Numbered from the stretch's first letter, positions 16,422-25,899 are shown. The stretch is 64,000 nucleotides of DNA from an uncultured Clostridia bacterium (GCA_937890525.1 CALADI010000011.1:62001-126000), one strand, 5' to 3'. Made by a program: numbers and translations. The notes: generated by a model from the sequence alone, not told the origin.

Positions 16422-17756
16422 TTATTTCAATACATCTACATATTCAATGCCATAGTGGGCGAACAGTTCCAGCGCCGCTTCCCCGATCCGCTCCCCGGAT
16501 ACCGCAATGGGGATGGCAGGAGGGCAGCCCACCGTGGGCGTGCCGCAGATCCTGCCCAGCGCCTGTGATGCCGGAATCGTCTGGTGGGGAGCGAAAAGAG
16601 CGTCCCGCATGGAGACCACCTGTTTTGCGCGTGCTTGGGGCAGATTGGCGGGGAGGGGCACACCGCCTGGAGCAGAGCCCAGCAGCAGCGGCAGCTTCGC
16701 CAGATCCTCCGGGGGATTCTCCGGCGTTGCCATCAGCACCAGAAATTCCGGGTCAGCGTATTCGCACTCCACGCCCCCTTGACGCAGGCGCTGCCCAAGG
16801 GAAATGCCCGTCTGTCCTTGGGGTGCTTGGATGGTGATCCGCAGGGGATCCGACGCAAGCACCTGCCAGCCGGTGTCCCGCAAGGTCTGCCGGACACCCT
16901 CCAGCCGGCGGATGCAGTCTGCCAGCCGGGCGGGGTAGTCCTGCGCCAGATAGCAGTTGCAGCGGTCGAGGGAAGCCAGCGTCAGATAGGAGGGGCTGGT
17001 GGAGCCGAACAGTGCCATGGCGGATTTGATATCCGCCGCCATCTCACCGCAGATCCGGGTGCTCAGGTGCAGGTAGGCACCTCCGGTGAGCACGGGCAGG
17101 GTCTTGTGGGCGGAGTCACAGCACAGGTCTGCCCCCAGATCCAGAGGATGCCGGGGCTGGGGCAGAAAGTGCAGGTAAGCGCCGTGAGCATTGTCCACCG
17201 CAAGCATAGTGCCGTGGCGGTGGCAGACCCGGGCCAAGGCTTCCACATCTGCCATACCTCCCAGATAGTCCGGGCTGGTGATGTAGACCGCCGCAGGCGG
17301 TGCTTCCAGAGCGGCGAGGGTCTGCTCCAAGGACTCGGCGGTGACGGGGCAGCCGCAGATGGAGGAGCACCCTCCTTCCGGCCACAGCCAGACCACTTGA
17401 AGATCCAGCAATGCGGCGGCGTAGACGAATGCCTTGTGGACATTCCTTGCTGCCACGACCACCGGGGGCGTGCCCGCCCTGCGGTGGGTCAGCGCCAGAT
17501 ACAGCATGGCGCGGATGCATTGGCTGGAGCCTTCGGTGGAGTAGACCGTTTTCCCGGAGCCGAACAGCGCCGTGGCATTTTGCTCGCTTTGGGCGATGAT
17601 CCCATCGGCTTCGTATAGGGAATCGGCGCCGGAGATCTCGGTGATATCCAGATCTTCACAGCCCAGAAAGGCAACGCCCTTGTGCCCGGGCATATGGAGC
17701 CGGGCGGTGCCGGAGGAGCGGTAGGACTCCAAAAAGCCGCAGATCGGGGTATCCAT
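16422..17756 (-). CDS. Orn/Lys/Arg decarboxylase-family PLP enzyme
   Basis: The 444-residue protein starts at ATG 17756, overlapping the scfB stop by one base (TGATG). HMPGHKG (residues 21-27) and SAHKTLPVLTGGAYLH with PLP lysine Lys218 identify the prokaryotic-type basic amino acid decarboxylase family; VDNAHGAYLHF supplies Asp188 for the pyridine nitrogen. The protein is short compared with inducible decarboxylases and lacks their N-terminal wing, matching the YaaO/SpeA-like Firmicutes forms. The product would be a diamine or agmatine. The potABCD importer lies nearby, but in a separate transcript. Confidence 0.88.
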   Translation of the reverse strand: MDTPICGFLESYRSSGTARLHMPGHKGVAFLGCEDLDITEISGADSLYEADGIIAQSEQNATALFGSGKTVYSTEGSSQCIRAMLYLALTHRRAGTPPVVVAARNVHKAFVYAAALLDLQVVWLWPEGGCSSICGCPVTAESLEQTLAALEAPPAAVYITSPDYLGGMADVEALARVCHRHGTMLAVDNAHGAYLHFLPQPRHPLDLGADLCCDSAHKTLPVLTGGAYLHLSTRICGEMAADIKSAMALFGSTSPSYLTLASLDRCNCYLAQDYPARLADCIRRLEGVRQTLRDTGWQVLASDPLRITIQAPQGQTGISLGQRLRQGGVECEYADPEFLVLMATPENPPEDLAKLPLLLGSAPGGVPLPANLPQARAKQVVSMRDALFAPHQTIPASQALGRICGTPTVGCPPAIPIAVSGERIGEAALELFAHYGIEYVDVLK

Positions 17757-19135
17757 CAGCGGTCGGCTTCCTCGGCCACTTTCATCATGATGGCGCATTC
17801 GATCCGCTTGCGGAACAGCTCGCAGCCCGGCTCGTACACACCCCGGATGGAGCCGGTGGCGTGCATGGCGTTGGCGGCGCAGCCGCCGGAGCAGTACAGC
17901 TTTGCCCAGCAGTCGGCGCATTCGGTGCGGGCATAGGCGTTGCAGCTGCGGAATTCCTCACGCAGATCGGTGTTGGTGACGCCGTTCCAAACATCGCCCA
18001 GCTTGTACTTCTCCTCGCCTACGAATTGGTGGCAGGGGTACAGATCGCCCCAAGGGGTGACCGCCATATACTCCGTTCCGGAGCCGCAGCCGGAGATCCG
18101 CTTGTAGATGCAGGGACCTTCGGTCAGATCCAGCATGTAGTGGTAGAAGGTGATGGGCTTGCCCTCCTTCTTCCGGCGGAGCATATCCTTGGCGAGGATC
18201 TCGTACTGCTCCTTGACGATCTCCAGATCCTCAGGTGTCAGCTCGGCGGGATCGCCGGGGGCGCAGACCACCGGCTCCATGCTCAGTTCGGTGAACCCCA
18301 GATCCGCCATGTGGAACACATCGTTGGTAAAGTCGGGGTTGGCGTGGGTGAAGGTGCCCCGCATATAGTAATCCTTGTTGCCTCGGGCGGCGACCAGCTT
18401 CTGGAACTTGGGCACGATCCGGTCGTAGCTGCCGTTGCCGGCGTAGTCCACCCGGGTGCGGTCGTTGATCTCCTTGCGTCCGTCCAGAGAAAGGACGACA
18501 TTGCTCATCTCTTTGTTGCAGAAGTCGATGACATCGTCATCGATCTGCACGCCGTTGGTGGTCAGGGTGAAGCGGAAATTCTTGCCCCGCTCCTTTTCCA
18601 CGCTGCGGGCGTAGCGAACCAGCTGCTTCACCACATCCCAGTTCATCAGCGGCTCGCCGCCGAAGAAGTCCACCTCCAGATTCCGGCGGCTGCCGGAGTG
18701 ATCCATCAAGAAGTCCAGCGCCTGCTTGCCCACCTCGTAGCTCATGATGGCCCGCTCGCCGTGGTACTTGCCCTGACTTGCGAAGCAGTAGGAGCAGTTG
18801 AGGTTGCAGGTGTGGGCGACATGCAGGCACAGAGCCTTGACCACATCGCCGGAGCGCTGCTTGAAGGTGCCTGCCATATCGGCAAAAGTATCGGGGGTGA
18901 AGAGCTTGCCGCTGTCTTTCAATGCCTGCACATCACCGATGTAGTCCCGGATCTCCGGCTCGGTGACATCCTCCCGGTGACCGTATTTTTCCATGATTGC
19001 GGAGACGATCTGATCCGGGGTGTGGCTTTCGAACATGGCGATGATATCGTAGCCCACCTCGTCCACCACATGGATGGAGCCGGAGCAGCTATCCAGCACG
19101 ATGTTGTAGCCGTTGAGTTTGTACTGATGTACCAT
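17756..19135 (-). CDS. scfB: SCIFF peptide maturase, radical SAM/SPASM protein
   Basis: This 459-residue enzyme forms thioether links in the SCIFF peptide. The radical SAM cluster motif is Cys110-x3-Cys114-x2-Cys117 (CNLNCSYCFAS). Residues 1-100 form a RiPP-recognition-type N-terminal domain, and the SPASM/twitch region carries CGSGTEYMAVTPWGDLYPCHQF and CADCWAKLYCSGGC, supplying auxiliary Fe-S ligands. ATG 19135 follows GGAGG; an in-frame extension to 19210 has no ribosome site and reads through the terminator hairpin. It follows scfA by 80 bp, with a hairpin between. Confidence 0.95.
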   Translation of the reverse strand: MVHQYKLNGYNIVLDSCSGSIHVVDEVGYDIIAMFESHTPDQIVSAIMEKYGHREDVTEPEIRDYIGDVQALKDSGKLFTPDTFADMAGTFKQRSGDVVKALCLHVAHTCNLNCSYCFASQGKYHGERAIMSYEVGKQALDFLMDHSGSRRNLEVDFFGGEPLMNWDVVKQLVRYARSVEKERGKNFRFTLTTNGVQIDDDVIDFCNKEMSNVVLSLDGRKEINDRTRVDYAGNGSYDRIVPKFQKLVAARGNKDYYMRGTFTHANPDFTNDVFHMADLGFTELSMEPVVCAPGDPAELTPEDLEIVKEQYEILAKDMLRRKKEGKPITFYHYMLDLTEGPCIYKRISGCGSGTEYMAVTPWGDLYPCHQFVGEEKYKLGDVWNGVTNTDLREEFRSCNAYARTECADCWAKLYCSGGCAANAMHATGSIRGVYEPGCELFRKRIECAIMMKVAEEADR

Positions 19136-19166
19136 AAAGAAACCTCCGTTAGGGTGTGTGGATACA

Positions 19167-19197
19167 TAAAAAGGTGCCACCTGAAACGGTGGCACCT
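19167..19197 (-). terminator. Hairpin terminator between scfA and scfB
   Basis: AGGTGCCACC and GGTGGCACCT form a 10-bp stem with a 6-nt loop, followed on the minus strand by TTTTTATG. It probably lets a fraction of transcripts continue into scfB, keeping the peptide in excess. Confidence 0.8.
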
Positions 19198-19215
19198 TTC
19201 GTGGGATCAAAATGC

Positions 19216-19362
19216 TTACTTTTCAGTGTTCTCGCACTTCTGGTTGGCAACACCGCAGCTGGTCTTGCAAGCAGACTGGCAGGAGGTCTGGCACTCACCG
19301 CAGCCGCCGTTGCTGGCGCTCTGGCACAGGTTACGGGTCTCAAGAGTCTTGATCTTTTCCAT
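19216..19362 (-). CDS. scfA: SCIFF ranthipeptide precursor
   Basis: This 48-residue precursor begins MEKIKTLETRNLC and has Cys at positions 13, 21, 24, 28, 32, 36 and 43. The core block GECQTSCQSACKTSC is the near-invariant centre of 'six cysteines in forty-five' peptides. The extra Cys13 lies in the leader. ScfB cross-links Cys sulfur to nearby residues in such peptides. The ribosome site is AGGAGA, and a perfect-spacing promoter lies upstream. The biological role of SCIFF is not settled; quorum-type regulation has been proposed for ranthipeptides. Confidence 0.95.
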   Translation of the reverse strand: MEKIKTLETRNLCQSASNGGCGECQTSCQSACKTSCGVANQKCENTEK

Positions 19363-19437
19363 AATAGCAATCTCCTATCTATTGAAATATTGACCGAAAA
19401 TCGATCTGCGGAACATCATATTCCATTTATCAGAGAA

Positions 19438-19466
19438 ATTTTACCATACCCGAGGGGAAATGTCAA
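19438..19466 (-). promoter_or_regulatory. Promoter of the scfA operon
   Basis: On the minus strand TTGACA, exactly 17 bp and TAAAAT lie 75 bp upstream of scfA. Confidence 0.75.
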
Positions 19467-19504
19467 CACAGCAGCGGCGGAAGATCCGCCACAAAATCGA
19501 ATCG

Positions 19505-22204
19505 TCACCCTTGGCTGGAAGCTGCGGGGGTGGAAGGCTTTTTCTTTTTACGATACAACCGCAGAGCCACGATCATCGCAGCGGCAAGCACACCTGCTCC
19601 GCCCCAGATCACCCAGCGGGGAATCTGAGGGGCAGGGAGGATGCAGAACGCCGTGTCGGAGTCTGTTACCGGGAACACCAGATAGCTTCCCTGTGCTGTG
19701 GCATCGGTCTTTCTCCAGGTTCCGTCGCTGCCCTGTACCAGGAGATCAAAGCTCTGGGGATCTGCGTCGGCGGGAAGGGCGAAATGCAGGGAAATACTCG
19801 GATTGTCGGAATTTACGGTGAAGCGGCAGCCTTCCACGGCGGCAGGGTCGGCAGATGTCAGTTCGCTGCCTTCCATGGACTGGACGCTCAGCGTGTCCTC
19901 CGGGCGGAACTGCCCCACTGCCAGCAGCAACGGCTTGTCCGCCTGCCGGGTCAGTTCGCTTTCCAGTGTGGTGCGAAGGGGCGTGTATACCGGGTGATAG
20001 ACCGCATCAAAGGCAAGATGCGTCATGGAATCCTCGTCCAACCCTTCCCATTGCCCCGAATGACCCTCTTTTTCGGGTACGGCGGGGATCTGATCGGGGG
20101 TGATGCTTCCGCCCAAGGTGGTATTCACCGTGATGGCGTCCCCCTCCGGCATGGCAAAGGAAATCTGCACCTGAGCGAAGGACTGGGGGACACGCTCCAG
20201 CGCCATGAACTGCTCCATATCCTGGGATTGGGCAAGTCCGTCGTAGCTGATGCCGTCGATGCCGCCCAGATCCTCAGCCCCCACCAGATAGAAGTTGTCC
20301 TGAATGGGGGTGTCGGTCTGTTCGCTGGGGGCTGCGGCGCTGCCCAAGATCCCGCCCTGCTTTTCGCCGTCGCAGATGACCTGCGCCATGGAGCGGCTGC
20401 CGGTGACGATGGTTGCACTTCCTGCGATGCCTCCTGCGTGGGATGCGGCGTAGAGCTGGCATTTGACGGAGTTGTCCCGGAGGTAGCCGGTGCTGCTGCC
20501 TGCAATGCCGCCCACCAATTCGGCCTTATCCGCCATAACGGCGCCGGTGTTGATGCAGGACTTGGTCAGTCCCACCGCTTGAAGTCCTACGATGCCGCCT
20601 GCGTTGCGCTTCTTTACCGTGACGGAGCCTTTGTTCTCACAGCCGGTGATGACGGCACGCATCCGGCTTTCAAAGTTCATGGAGCGGTAACCGCTGATCT
20701 GCCAGTCGTCCTCATGATCCAGATCGTTTTCCATGGCGATGGCACCTGCGATGCCCCCGGTGTTCAGATCTCCCTGAACGGCGCCGTCATTGGAGCAGGA
20801 CTCCACCTTGCCGGTGGTGTCCTCCGGGGTGTCGGTGTCGGAGACATCGGTGATGGTGCCGCCCAGATATTCCCCGGCACTGCTGATGGTGCCGCCGATG
20901 GCGCTGGCCTGTTGGGAGATGGCTTGCAGGTCATCCGATAGATTCTGTGCAGCTTCTTTGGTGGAGCCCACAATGCCATCCAGAGTGCCGGCCATGGCGT
21001 TCATGCTGCTGCTGAGCTGGTTTTTGGCGGCGTTGATGGTGTCGGGGTCGGGGACGGAGGGAGTCCAGTCCGGGGGCACCGGCTGATCCGGATCCAGAGG
21101 AGGGATCAGGTCGGGCTTCAGGGACTCCACCGCTTCCAATGCGCTGTTGACATGGTCATCCAGCGCAGCAAACTGCTGATTGACAGAGGACACGCTGTTC
21201 TGGGCGTTGGCGGAGGCTTGGTTGGTCAGGGCGGACATGTCGGTGATCTGCTGCTGAAGGATCTGCAGGGTATCCTCGCTGAAATCGATACTGGTCACAG
21301 GCTCCATCTGCCCCACGATGCCCCCGACCTCCTTGCGGCCGTTGATCTGAGCGTGGTTTTGGCAATCACGGATGTAACCGGATTGAGATCCGGCGATGCC
21401 GCCCACATTGTACCCCATGTGGGGGTATCCTACATCCCCCAGATTTTCACAACTGTGGATCATACCGGCGCTGATGCCGGCGATGCCGCCGATGTCCGTC
21501 ACGGTGTTGGCGGATTCCGAGCGGATGATGGTGTCGGCTGAGATGTCCGACAGCTCCACATTGTTCTGCTGGGCGGTGATGTTGACGGCGGCGGTGTTCT
21601 TGCAGGAGCGGATCACACCGGCATTCTGACCGGCGATGCCGCCCACGAAGTGGTTGCCGTTGACGCTGCCGGAGACGGTGCATCCGTCGATGACACCGCC
21701 CAGCAGATTGATGCCAACCAGACCGCCTACCCGGTCTTTGCCGCTGACTTGGGCGTCGGCGGTGCATTCTAAGATCTGACCGGCGCTGCTGCCGGCCAGC
21801 AGACCCACGGCGGCTGCGCTGCCGATGGGGGAAACGGATCCCTCCAGATGGAGCCCGCGCACCACGGCGGTCTCCGTCAGATAGCGGAACAAGCCCTGCT
21901 GGGAGCCGCTGGCGTCCAGCGAGAAGCCCCGGATGGTGTGCCCGTTTCCATCAAAAGTCCCGCAGAAAATGGGGATCCCGGAAAAATCGGAACCGCTCAG
22001 ATCGATATCTGCTTCCAGACGGACGGTCAAGCCCATGCTGTAGCTGTCCAGACGGCATTGGCGGGCAAAGGTATGCAGATCCTCAGCCGACTGGATCACG
22101 AGGACATCGTTTTCCGGCTCTGCGGCGAGGACCGGGGCACAGCACCCCAGCGCCAGCGCCACGCACATGACTGCGGCAAGGAATTTTACGCTGGATCTAT
22201 TCAT
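19505..22204 (-). CDS. Surface-anchored GLUG-repeat protein with coiled-coil insert
   Basis: This 899-residue protein starts at ATG 22204 after AGGAGG and overlaps the end of the MMPL gene by 8 bp. A signal peptide (VKFLAAVMCVALALGCCAPVLAA) leads into repeated VGGLVG/VGGIAG units with alternating SC(E/K)N segments, the GLUG pattern that forms beta-helices in bacterial surface adhesins. Residues about 335-500 break the repeats with a Gln/Ser/Ala-rich coiled coil and a Pro-rich linker (PPLDPDQPVPPDWTPSVPD). Repeats then resume. The C-terminus has one membrane helix (WVIWGGAGVLAAAMIVALRL) and a basic tail. It probably projects from the cell membrane and may work with the transporter. Confidence 0.82.
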   Translation of the reverse strand: MNRSSVKFLAAVMCVALALGCCAPVLAAEPENDVLVIQSAEDLHTFARQCRLDSYSMGLTVRLEADIDLSGSDFSGIPIFCGTFDGNGHTIRGFSLDASGSQQGLFRYLTETAVVRGLHLEGSVSPIGSAAAVGLLAGSSAGQILECTADAQVSGKDRVGGLVGINLLGGVIDGCTVSGSVNGNHFVGGIAGQNAGVIRSCKNTAAVNITAQQNNVELSDISADTIIRSESANTVTDIGGIAGISAGMIHSCENLGDVGYPHMGYNVGGIAGSQSGYIRDCQNHAQINGRKEVGGIVGQMEPVTSIDFSEDTLQILQQQITDMSALTNQASANAQNSVSSVNQQFAALDDHVNSALEAVESLKPDLIPPLDPDQPVPPDWTPSVPDPDTINAAKNQLSSSMNAMAGTLDGIVGSTKEAAQNLSDDLQAISQQASAIGGTISSAGEYLGGTITDVSDTDTPEDTTGKVESCSNDGAVQGDLNTGGIAGAIAMENDLDHEDDWQISGYRSMNFESRMRAVITGCENKGSVTVKKRNAGGIVGLQAVGLTKSCINTGAVMADKAELVGGIAGSSTGYLRDNSVKCQLYAASHAGGIAGSATIVTGSRSMAQVICDGEKQGGILGSAAAPSEQTDTPIQDNFYLVGAEDLGGIDGISYDGLAQSQDMEQFMALERVPQSFAQVQISFAMPEGDAITVNTTLGGSITPDQIPAVPEKEGHSGQWEGLDEDSMTHLAFDAVYHPVYTPLRTTLESELTRQADKPLLLAVGQFRPEDTLSVQSMEGSELTSADPAAVEGCRFTVNSDNPSISLHFALPADADPQSFDLLVQGSDGTWRKTDATAQGSYLVFPVTDSDTAFCILPAPQIPRWVIWGGAGVLAAAMIVALRLYRKKKKPSTPAASSQG

Positions 22205-24644
22205 GATCGGCACCTCCTTGGTTGGATTCGGCGGGGACTTCCCCGGAAATGGATGCGTCCACATCTCCGTGCAATGTACCGTTGAAGTCGGCATCCACCA
22301 TGCCGGACATATATCCCCGGACATGACCGCTCAGACGCATGGAACCGCTGGAAACGGTTTTCGGAGTCTGGGGCATGGAAATGTGGAACCGGGTGCGGTC
22401 AATGAGGGTATCTCCCAGCACCAGAAATGCCGGCAGAACGCCCAGCACCAGCAGGATGGAGATGATGGTGCCCCGTCCCAGACAGGTTCCCATGATGGAA
22501 ACCACAGGCTGCGCCGACAGATTGCCGATGAGCAGACCGGCGGCAGCCATGATACTGCCGGAGGTGAACACCGTGGGGAAGGCGGCATTCAGCGCTTGGA
22601 TAATGGCATCCTTTTTGCCCATGACGGTGCGCTTCTCTTGATAGTGGCTGGAAATGACGATGGCGTAGTCGATGTTGGCGCCCATCTGGATGGCGCTGAC
22701 GATGAGATACCCCAAGAAGTACAGCGGCTGCTGCATCAGGGTGGGGAAGGAGAAGTTGATCCAAATACTGCCTTGGATCACCACGATCAGCAGCACAGGA
22801 AGTGCCGCCGACCGGAAGGTGAACAGCAGCACCAGAATGACGAACAGCGCCGAGAGGATACTGATCATCAGATTGTCCGATGCAAAAGAGGAGGAAAGAT
22901 CCCGGGAACTGGTGGAATTGCCCACCACATAGTAATCCCCGTCATAATGCCGCCCGGCGATGACGCGGATCTGATCCAGAAAATCGTAGGTGGCCTGTCC
23001 TTCCTCCGGCAGGTTCAGATAGATCAGCATCCGGCTGTATTTTTCACTACGCATCTGCTGCTGAGCGGTCTCCAACTGGGCGAACAGATCATCCATCATC
23101 TCTTGATCTGCTCCCTCCAACACGATGTTGTGGGACTGCATTTGATCTTTTAGGAAGATGAACAGGTCGAACAGGGGAATCTTATATTCATTCAGACCGC
23201 TGAGGATCTGACCGTATTGGTCATGCTCGGCGGCATAGGCGCTGTAGAGTACCTGCGCCACCTCATAGTCCATGTCCAGCAGTTCGGAGAACTGCCGGGG
23301 GGTCAGACTGTCGGTGAGACAGTAGCCGTCCATGGCTTCCATGTTGGCAAGCCCCATGGTGGATTTGACTTGGGGCTGCTGCTCCAATTCCTGCAAGATG
23401 GCCTTTTCCCCCTCATAGTTGCCGCTGGGAACCACCAGCGCCACCATATTGTTGGTGCCAAAGACTTCCTTGATGTCAAAATACGCCTCTTGGCGGGCAT
23501 CCATTTTGGCGGTGCGGACATCGGTGAAGCTGTAGCAGTATGGGCATCGGTTGGACAGCCAGAAGGCACCTGCCAGCACGATCAGGAAAACAAGGGGAAC
23601 CACCCGCCGGGCGGCATGGGCGAACCGCCCCAGAAAGGAGACTTGGGGCAGCAGCCGTTTGTGCCGGGTGCGGTCGATCAACGGGGTGAACAGGATCAGC
23701 AGCCCGGGCATCAGGGTGAACACCGACAGAAGGCTCAGCAGGATGGACTTGATCAGCACCATGGACATATCCATGCCGATGGAGAATTTCATAAAGGCCA
23801 GCGCCGCCAGACCGCTGATGGTGGTCAGCGAAGAGGCGCTGATCTCGGGAATGGATTTTGCCAGTGCATCGATGCAGGCCTGCCGGGCGTCCTTGGTCTC
23901 CCGCTCGTCGGAGAAGCGGTGGCACAGGATGATGGCGTAGTCGATGGCGAGGGCAAGCTGCAATACCACCGCCACCGAATCGGAGATAAAGCTGATCTTG
24001 TCGAACATGAAGTTGGTGCCCATGTTCAGGATCGCCGCAACACCGAAGGTGAGAAGCAGCACCGGCACCTCGGTATAGGAGCGGGAGGTAAGGGTCAGCA
24101 CGATGAGGATGATGAACACGGCGATGATGAGGATCGTGGTCATCTCCTCGTGGAGCATCACTTTGTCATCATATCCCACCAGCGTATCGATGGCGGTATC
24201 GTAGCCCGCAAGGGCATCCCGAACCTGCGCCATGGCCTGCAGGCTGACCGGGTCGTTGTTTCCTGCGGACAGGGTTATGTCATACAAGGCGGCAGCATCC
24301 CGGTAGTGGTCGGCAGAGTCATCGAAAAGGACCATCTCAATGCCGTCGATCTGGGAGAGGGTGTCGTTTAGGTCTTGGGCGGTCTCATAGCTGATGTTGG
24401 AGACCATGACCCGTGCCGTGGCCACGGGGGCAAAGTTTTCGTTCATGGTCACCAGCCCTTGACGGGTCTCGGTATCCTCAGGCAGATAGTTGGTGATGTC
24501 GTTCTCCACCACCACCCATTTCATGGAAAACAGGCAGAACACGATGGCGAACAGGTACAGCACAAAAAACAGGTGGCGTTTGTCCACAATAAATGTGGCG
24601 ATTCTGTGGAATAGGCTTTCGCCCAATGGTTTTCGCTTCTTCAT
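22197..24644 (-). CDS. MMPL/RND-family transporter
   Basis: This 815-residue membrane protein has the two-fold MMPL arrangement. There is one helix and a large outer loop in each half, plus two sterol-sensing-like helix bundles (LQLALAIDYAIILCHRFSDERE in the first half, GANIDYAIVISSHYQEKRT in the second). The Asp in AIDYAI/NIDYAI is the expected proton-relay position. ATG 24644 follows GGGAG; an in-frame extension to 24719 lacks a ribosome site. The substrate is unknown; Gram-positive relatives export lipids or hydrophobic compounds. It is coupled to the GLUG-repeat gene. Confidence 0.92.
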   Translation of the reverse strand: MKKRKPLGESLFHRIATFIVDKRHLFFVLYLFAIVFCLFSMKWVVVENDITNYLPEDTETRQGLVTMNENFAPVATARVMVSNISYETAQDLNDTLSQIDGIEMVLFDDSADHYRDAAALYDITLSAGNNDPVSLQAMAQVRDALAGYDTAIDTLVGYDDKVMLHEEMTTILIIAVFIILIVLTLTSRSYTEVPVLLLTFGVAAILNMGTNFMFDKISFISDSVAVVLQLALAIDYAIILCHRFSDERETKDARQACIDALAKSIPEISASSLTTISGLAALAFMKFSIGMDMSMVLIKSILLSLLSVFTLMPGLLILFTPLIDRTRHKRLLPQVSFLGRFAHAARRVVPLVFLIVLAGAFWLSNRCPYCYSFTDVRTAKMDARQEAYFDIKEVFGTNNMVALVVPSGNYEGEKAILQELEQQPQVKSTMGLANMEAMDGYCLTDSLTPRQFSELLDMDYEVAQVLYSAYAAEHDQYGQILSGLNEYKIPLFDLFIFLKDQMQSHNIVLEGADQEMMDDLFAQLETAQQQMRSEKYSRMLIYLNLPEEGQATYDFLDQIRVIAGRHYDGDYYVVGNSTSSRDLSSSFASDNLMISILSALFVILVLLFTFRSAALPVLLIVVIQGSIWINFSFPTLMQQPLYFLGYLIVSAIQMGANIDYAIVISSHYQEKRTVMGKKDAIIQALNAAFPTVFTSGSIMAAAGLLIGNLSAQPVVSIMGTCLGRGTIISILLVLGVLPAFLVLGDTLIDRTRFHISMPQTPKTVSSGSMRLSGHVRGYMSGMVDADFNGTLHGDVDASISGEVPAESNQGGADHE

Positions 24645-24670
24645 AATCGTCTCCCAATTTGCCGCAGACA

Positions 24671-24713
24671 GGTGATTCCGGCGGTGGAAATGGGGAAAAT
24701 CCGGTTCATCACC
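24671..24713 (-). promoter_or_regulatory. Long inverted repeat in the MMPL leader
   Basis: GGTGAT...CCGG and CCGG...ATCACC form an interrupted hairpin 25 bp upstream of the MMPL start. A promoter upstream (about 24720-24770) is not clear. The hairpin could fold in the mRNA leader; function unknown. Confidence 0.3.
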
Positions 24714-24794
24714 CAGCATACGGGTATTCTATCATTATTGTAACAACCCCCAAAAAGGGAAATATGAAAGGGCTGTAAACAAAGTGTTACGAAG

Positions 24795-24831
24795 AAAAAC
24801 CGCCATCCCGTGCTGTGTGCGGGATGGCGGT
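24795..24831 (-). terminator. Terminator of nrdAB
   Basis: ACCGCCATCCCG and CGGGATGGCGGT form a 12-bp stem followed on the minus strand by TTTTTC, 13 bp after the nrdB stop. Confidence 0.9.
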
Positions 24832-24843
24832 GAAAGCCCTAGA

Positions 24844-25887
24844 TCACAGATCGTCGATCAGGGCGCTGCTCTTGGCGTAGGCGGTGCTGCGGGCCTCGAA
24901 GAAGTCGGTTTTGATCAGATTGGCGTTGGCAAACTGGCTGACCCACGCCATGGACTCCGGCTCGGTCTGGCAGTCGTCAAACACCGGAGCAAATCCTAGT
25001 CCGGCGCAGCGCTGATTGCCCAAGTAGCGAATATAGTCCGAGATCATCGTATGATTCAGCCCGGGGATCTGGTCGCCGATGACATACTGCCCCCAGCGGA
25101 TCTCCTGCTGGCAGCCTTGACGGATCATGTCCCGGTAGGTATCCACCAGTTCGGGGGTGAACAGTTCCGGGGCTTCCCGCTTCAGTTCCATCAAGATGCT
25201 GCGGAACAGCCACAGGTGGGTGTTTTCATCCCGGTTGATGTACCGGATCTCCTGCACGCTGCCGGGCATCTTCTGATTCCTGCCCAGGTTGTAGAAGAAC
25301 ATGAAGCCGCTGTAAAAGTAGATGCCCTCGAGGATGTAGTTGGCGATCAGCGTCCGAACCAAGATTTCCGGGGTCTGCTTCTGCTGAAATTCGTTGTACA
25401 GACCGCCGATGAAGGCGTTGCGCTCCAACAGCAGGGGATCGTCCTTCCATTGGTACAGCACGGCGCTGCGCTCCTGAGGTTCGCAGATGGTGTCGAGCAT
25501 ATAGCTGTAGCTCTGGCTGTGGACGGACTCCTGAAAGGCCTGAATGGAAAGGCACAGGTTCACCTCGTTGGCGGTGATGTAGGAGCCGATCTGGGGCAGG
25601 TTTGCCGACTGGATGCTGTCCAAGAAGATCAGGAAGGACAGGATCTTGTCGTAGGCACGCCGCTCCGCCGGAGAAAGCCGGCGGTAGTCCTTCACATCCC
25701 GGCCCAGATTGATTTCCTCCGGGATCCAGAAGTTGTTCATGGCTTGGCGGTACCATTGGCTGACCCACTCATACTTCATGTTGTTGAAATCGTTGAGATT
25801 GGTGGTGTTGCCGCCGATCATCCGGCGCAGCCGGGGATCGGTGTCCCCCGAGGGGTTGAACAGGGGCTTTTTCTTCAGCATGGTCAT
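24844..25887 (-). CDS. nrdB: Class Ia ribonucleotide reductase, beta subunit
   Basis: This 347-residue subunit holds the di-metal/tyrosyl radical cofactor for dNTP synthesis. Ligands are visible: Asp90 (FLIFLDSIQ), Glu120 and His123 (FQESVHSQSY), with Tyr127 at the radical position, then Glu in LEGIYFYSGF and Glu/His in NRDENTHLWL. The C-terminal tail (ARSTAYAKSSALIDDL) would bind NrdA. It starts 12 bp after nrdA; ATG 25881 is an alternative start. An oxygen-dependent enzyme in a presumed anaerobe is common in this group alongside class III. Confidence 0.96.
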   Translation of the reverse strand: MTMLKKKPLFNPSGDTDPRLRRMIGGNTTNLNDFNNMKYEWVSQWYRQAMNNFWIPEEINLGRDVKDYRRLSPAERRAYDKILSFLIFLDSIQSANLPQIGSYITANEVNLCLSIQAFQESVHSQSYSYMLDTICEPQERSAVLYQWKDDPLLLERNAFIGGLYNEFQQKQTPEILVRTLIANYILEGIYFYSGFMFFYNLGRNQKMPGSVQEIRYINRDENTHLWLFRSILMELKREAPELFTPELVDTYRDMIRQGCQQEIRWGQYVIGDQIPGLNHTMISDYIRYLGNQRCAGLGFAPVFDDCQTEPESMAWVSQFANANLIKTDFFEARSTAYAKSSALIDDL

Positions 25888-25899
25888 GATCTCCTCTCC

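Noticed and set aside
19149..19370. 73-codon frame overlapping scfA in another phase
   Set aside because: Its Ala/Pro/Arg-rich translation reads through the terminator hairpin; the SCIFF frame is unmistakable.
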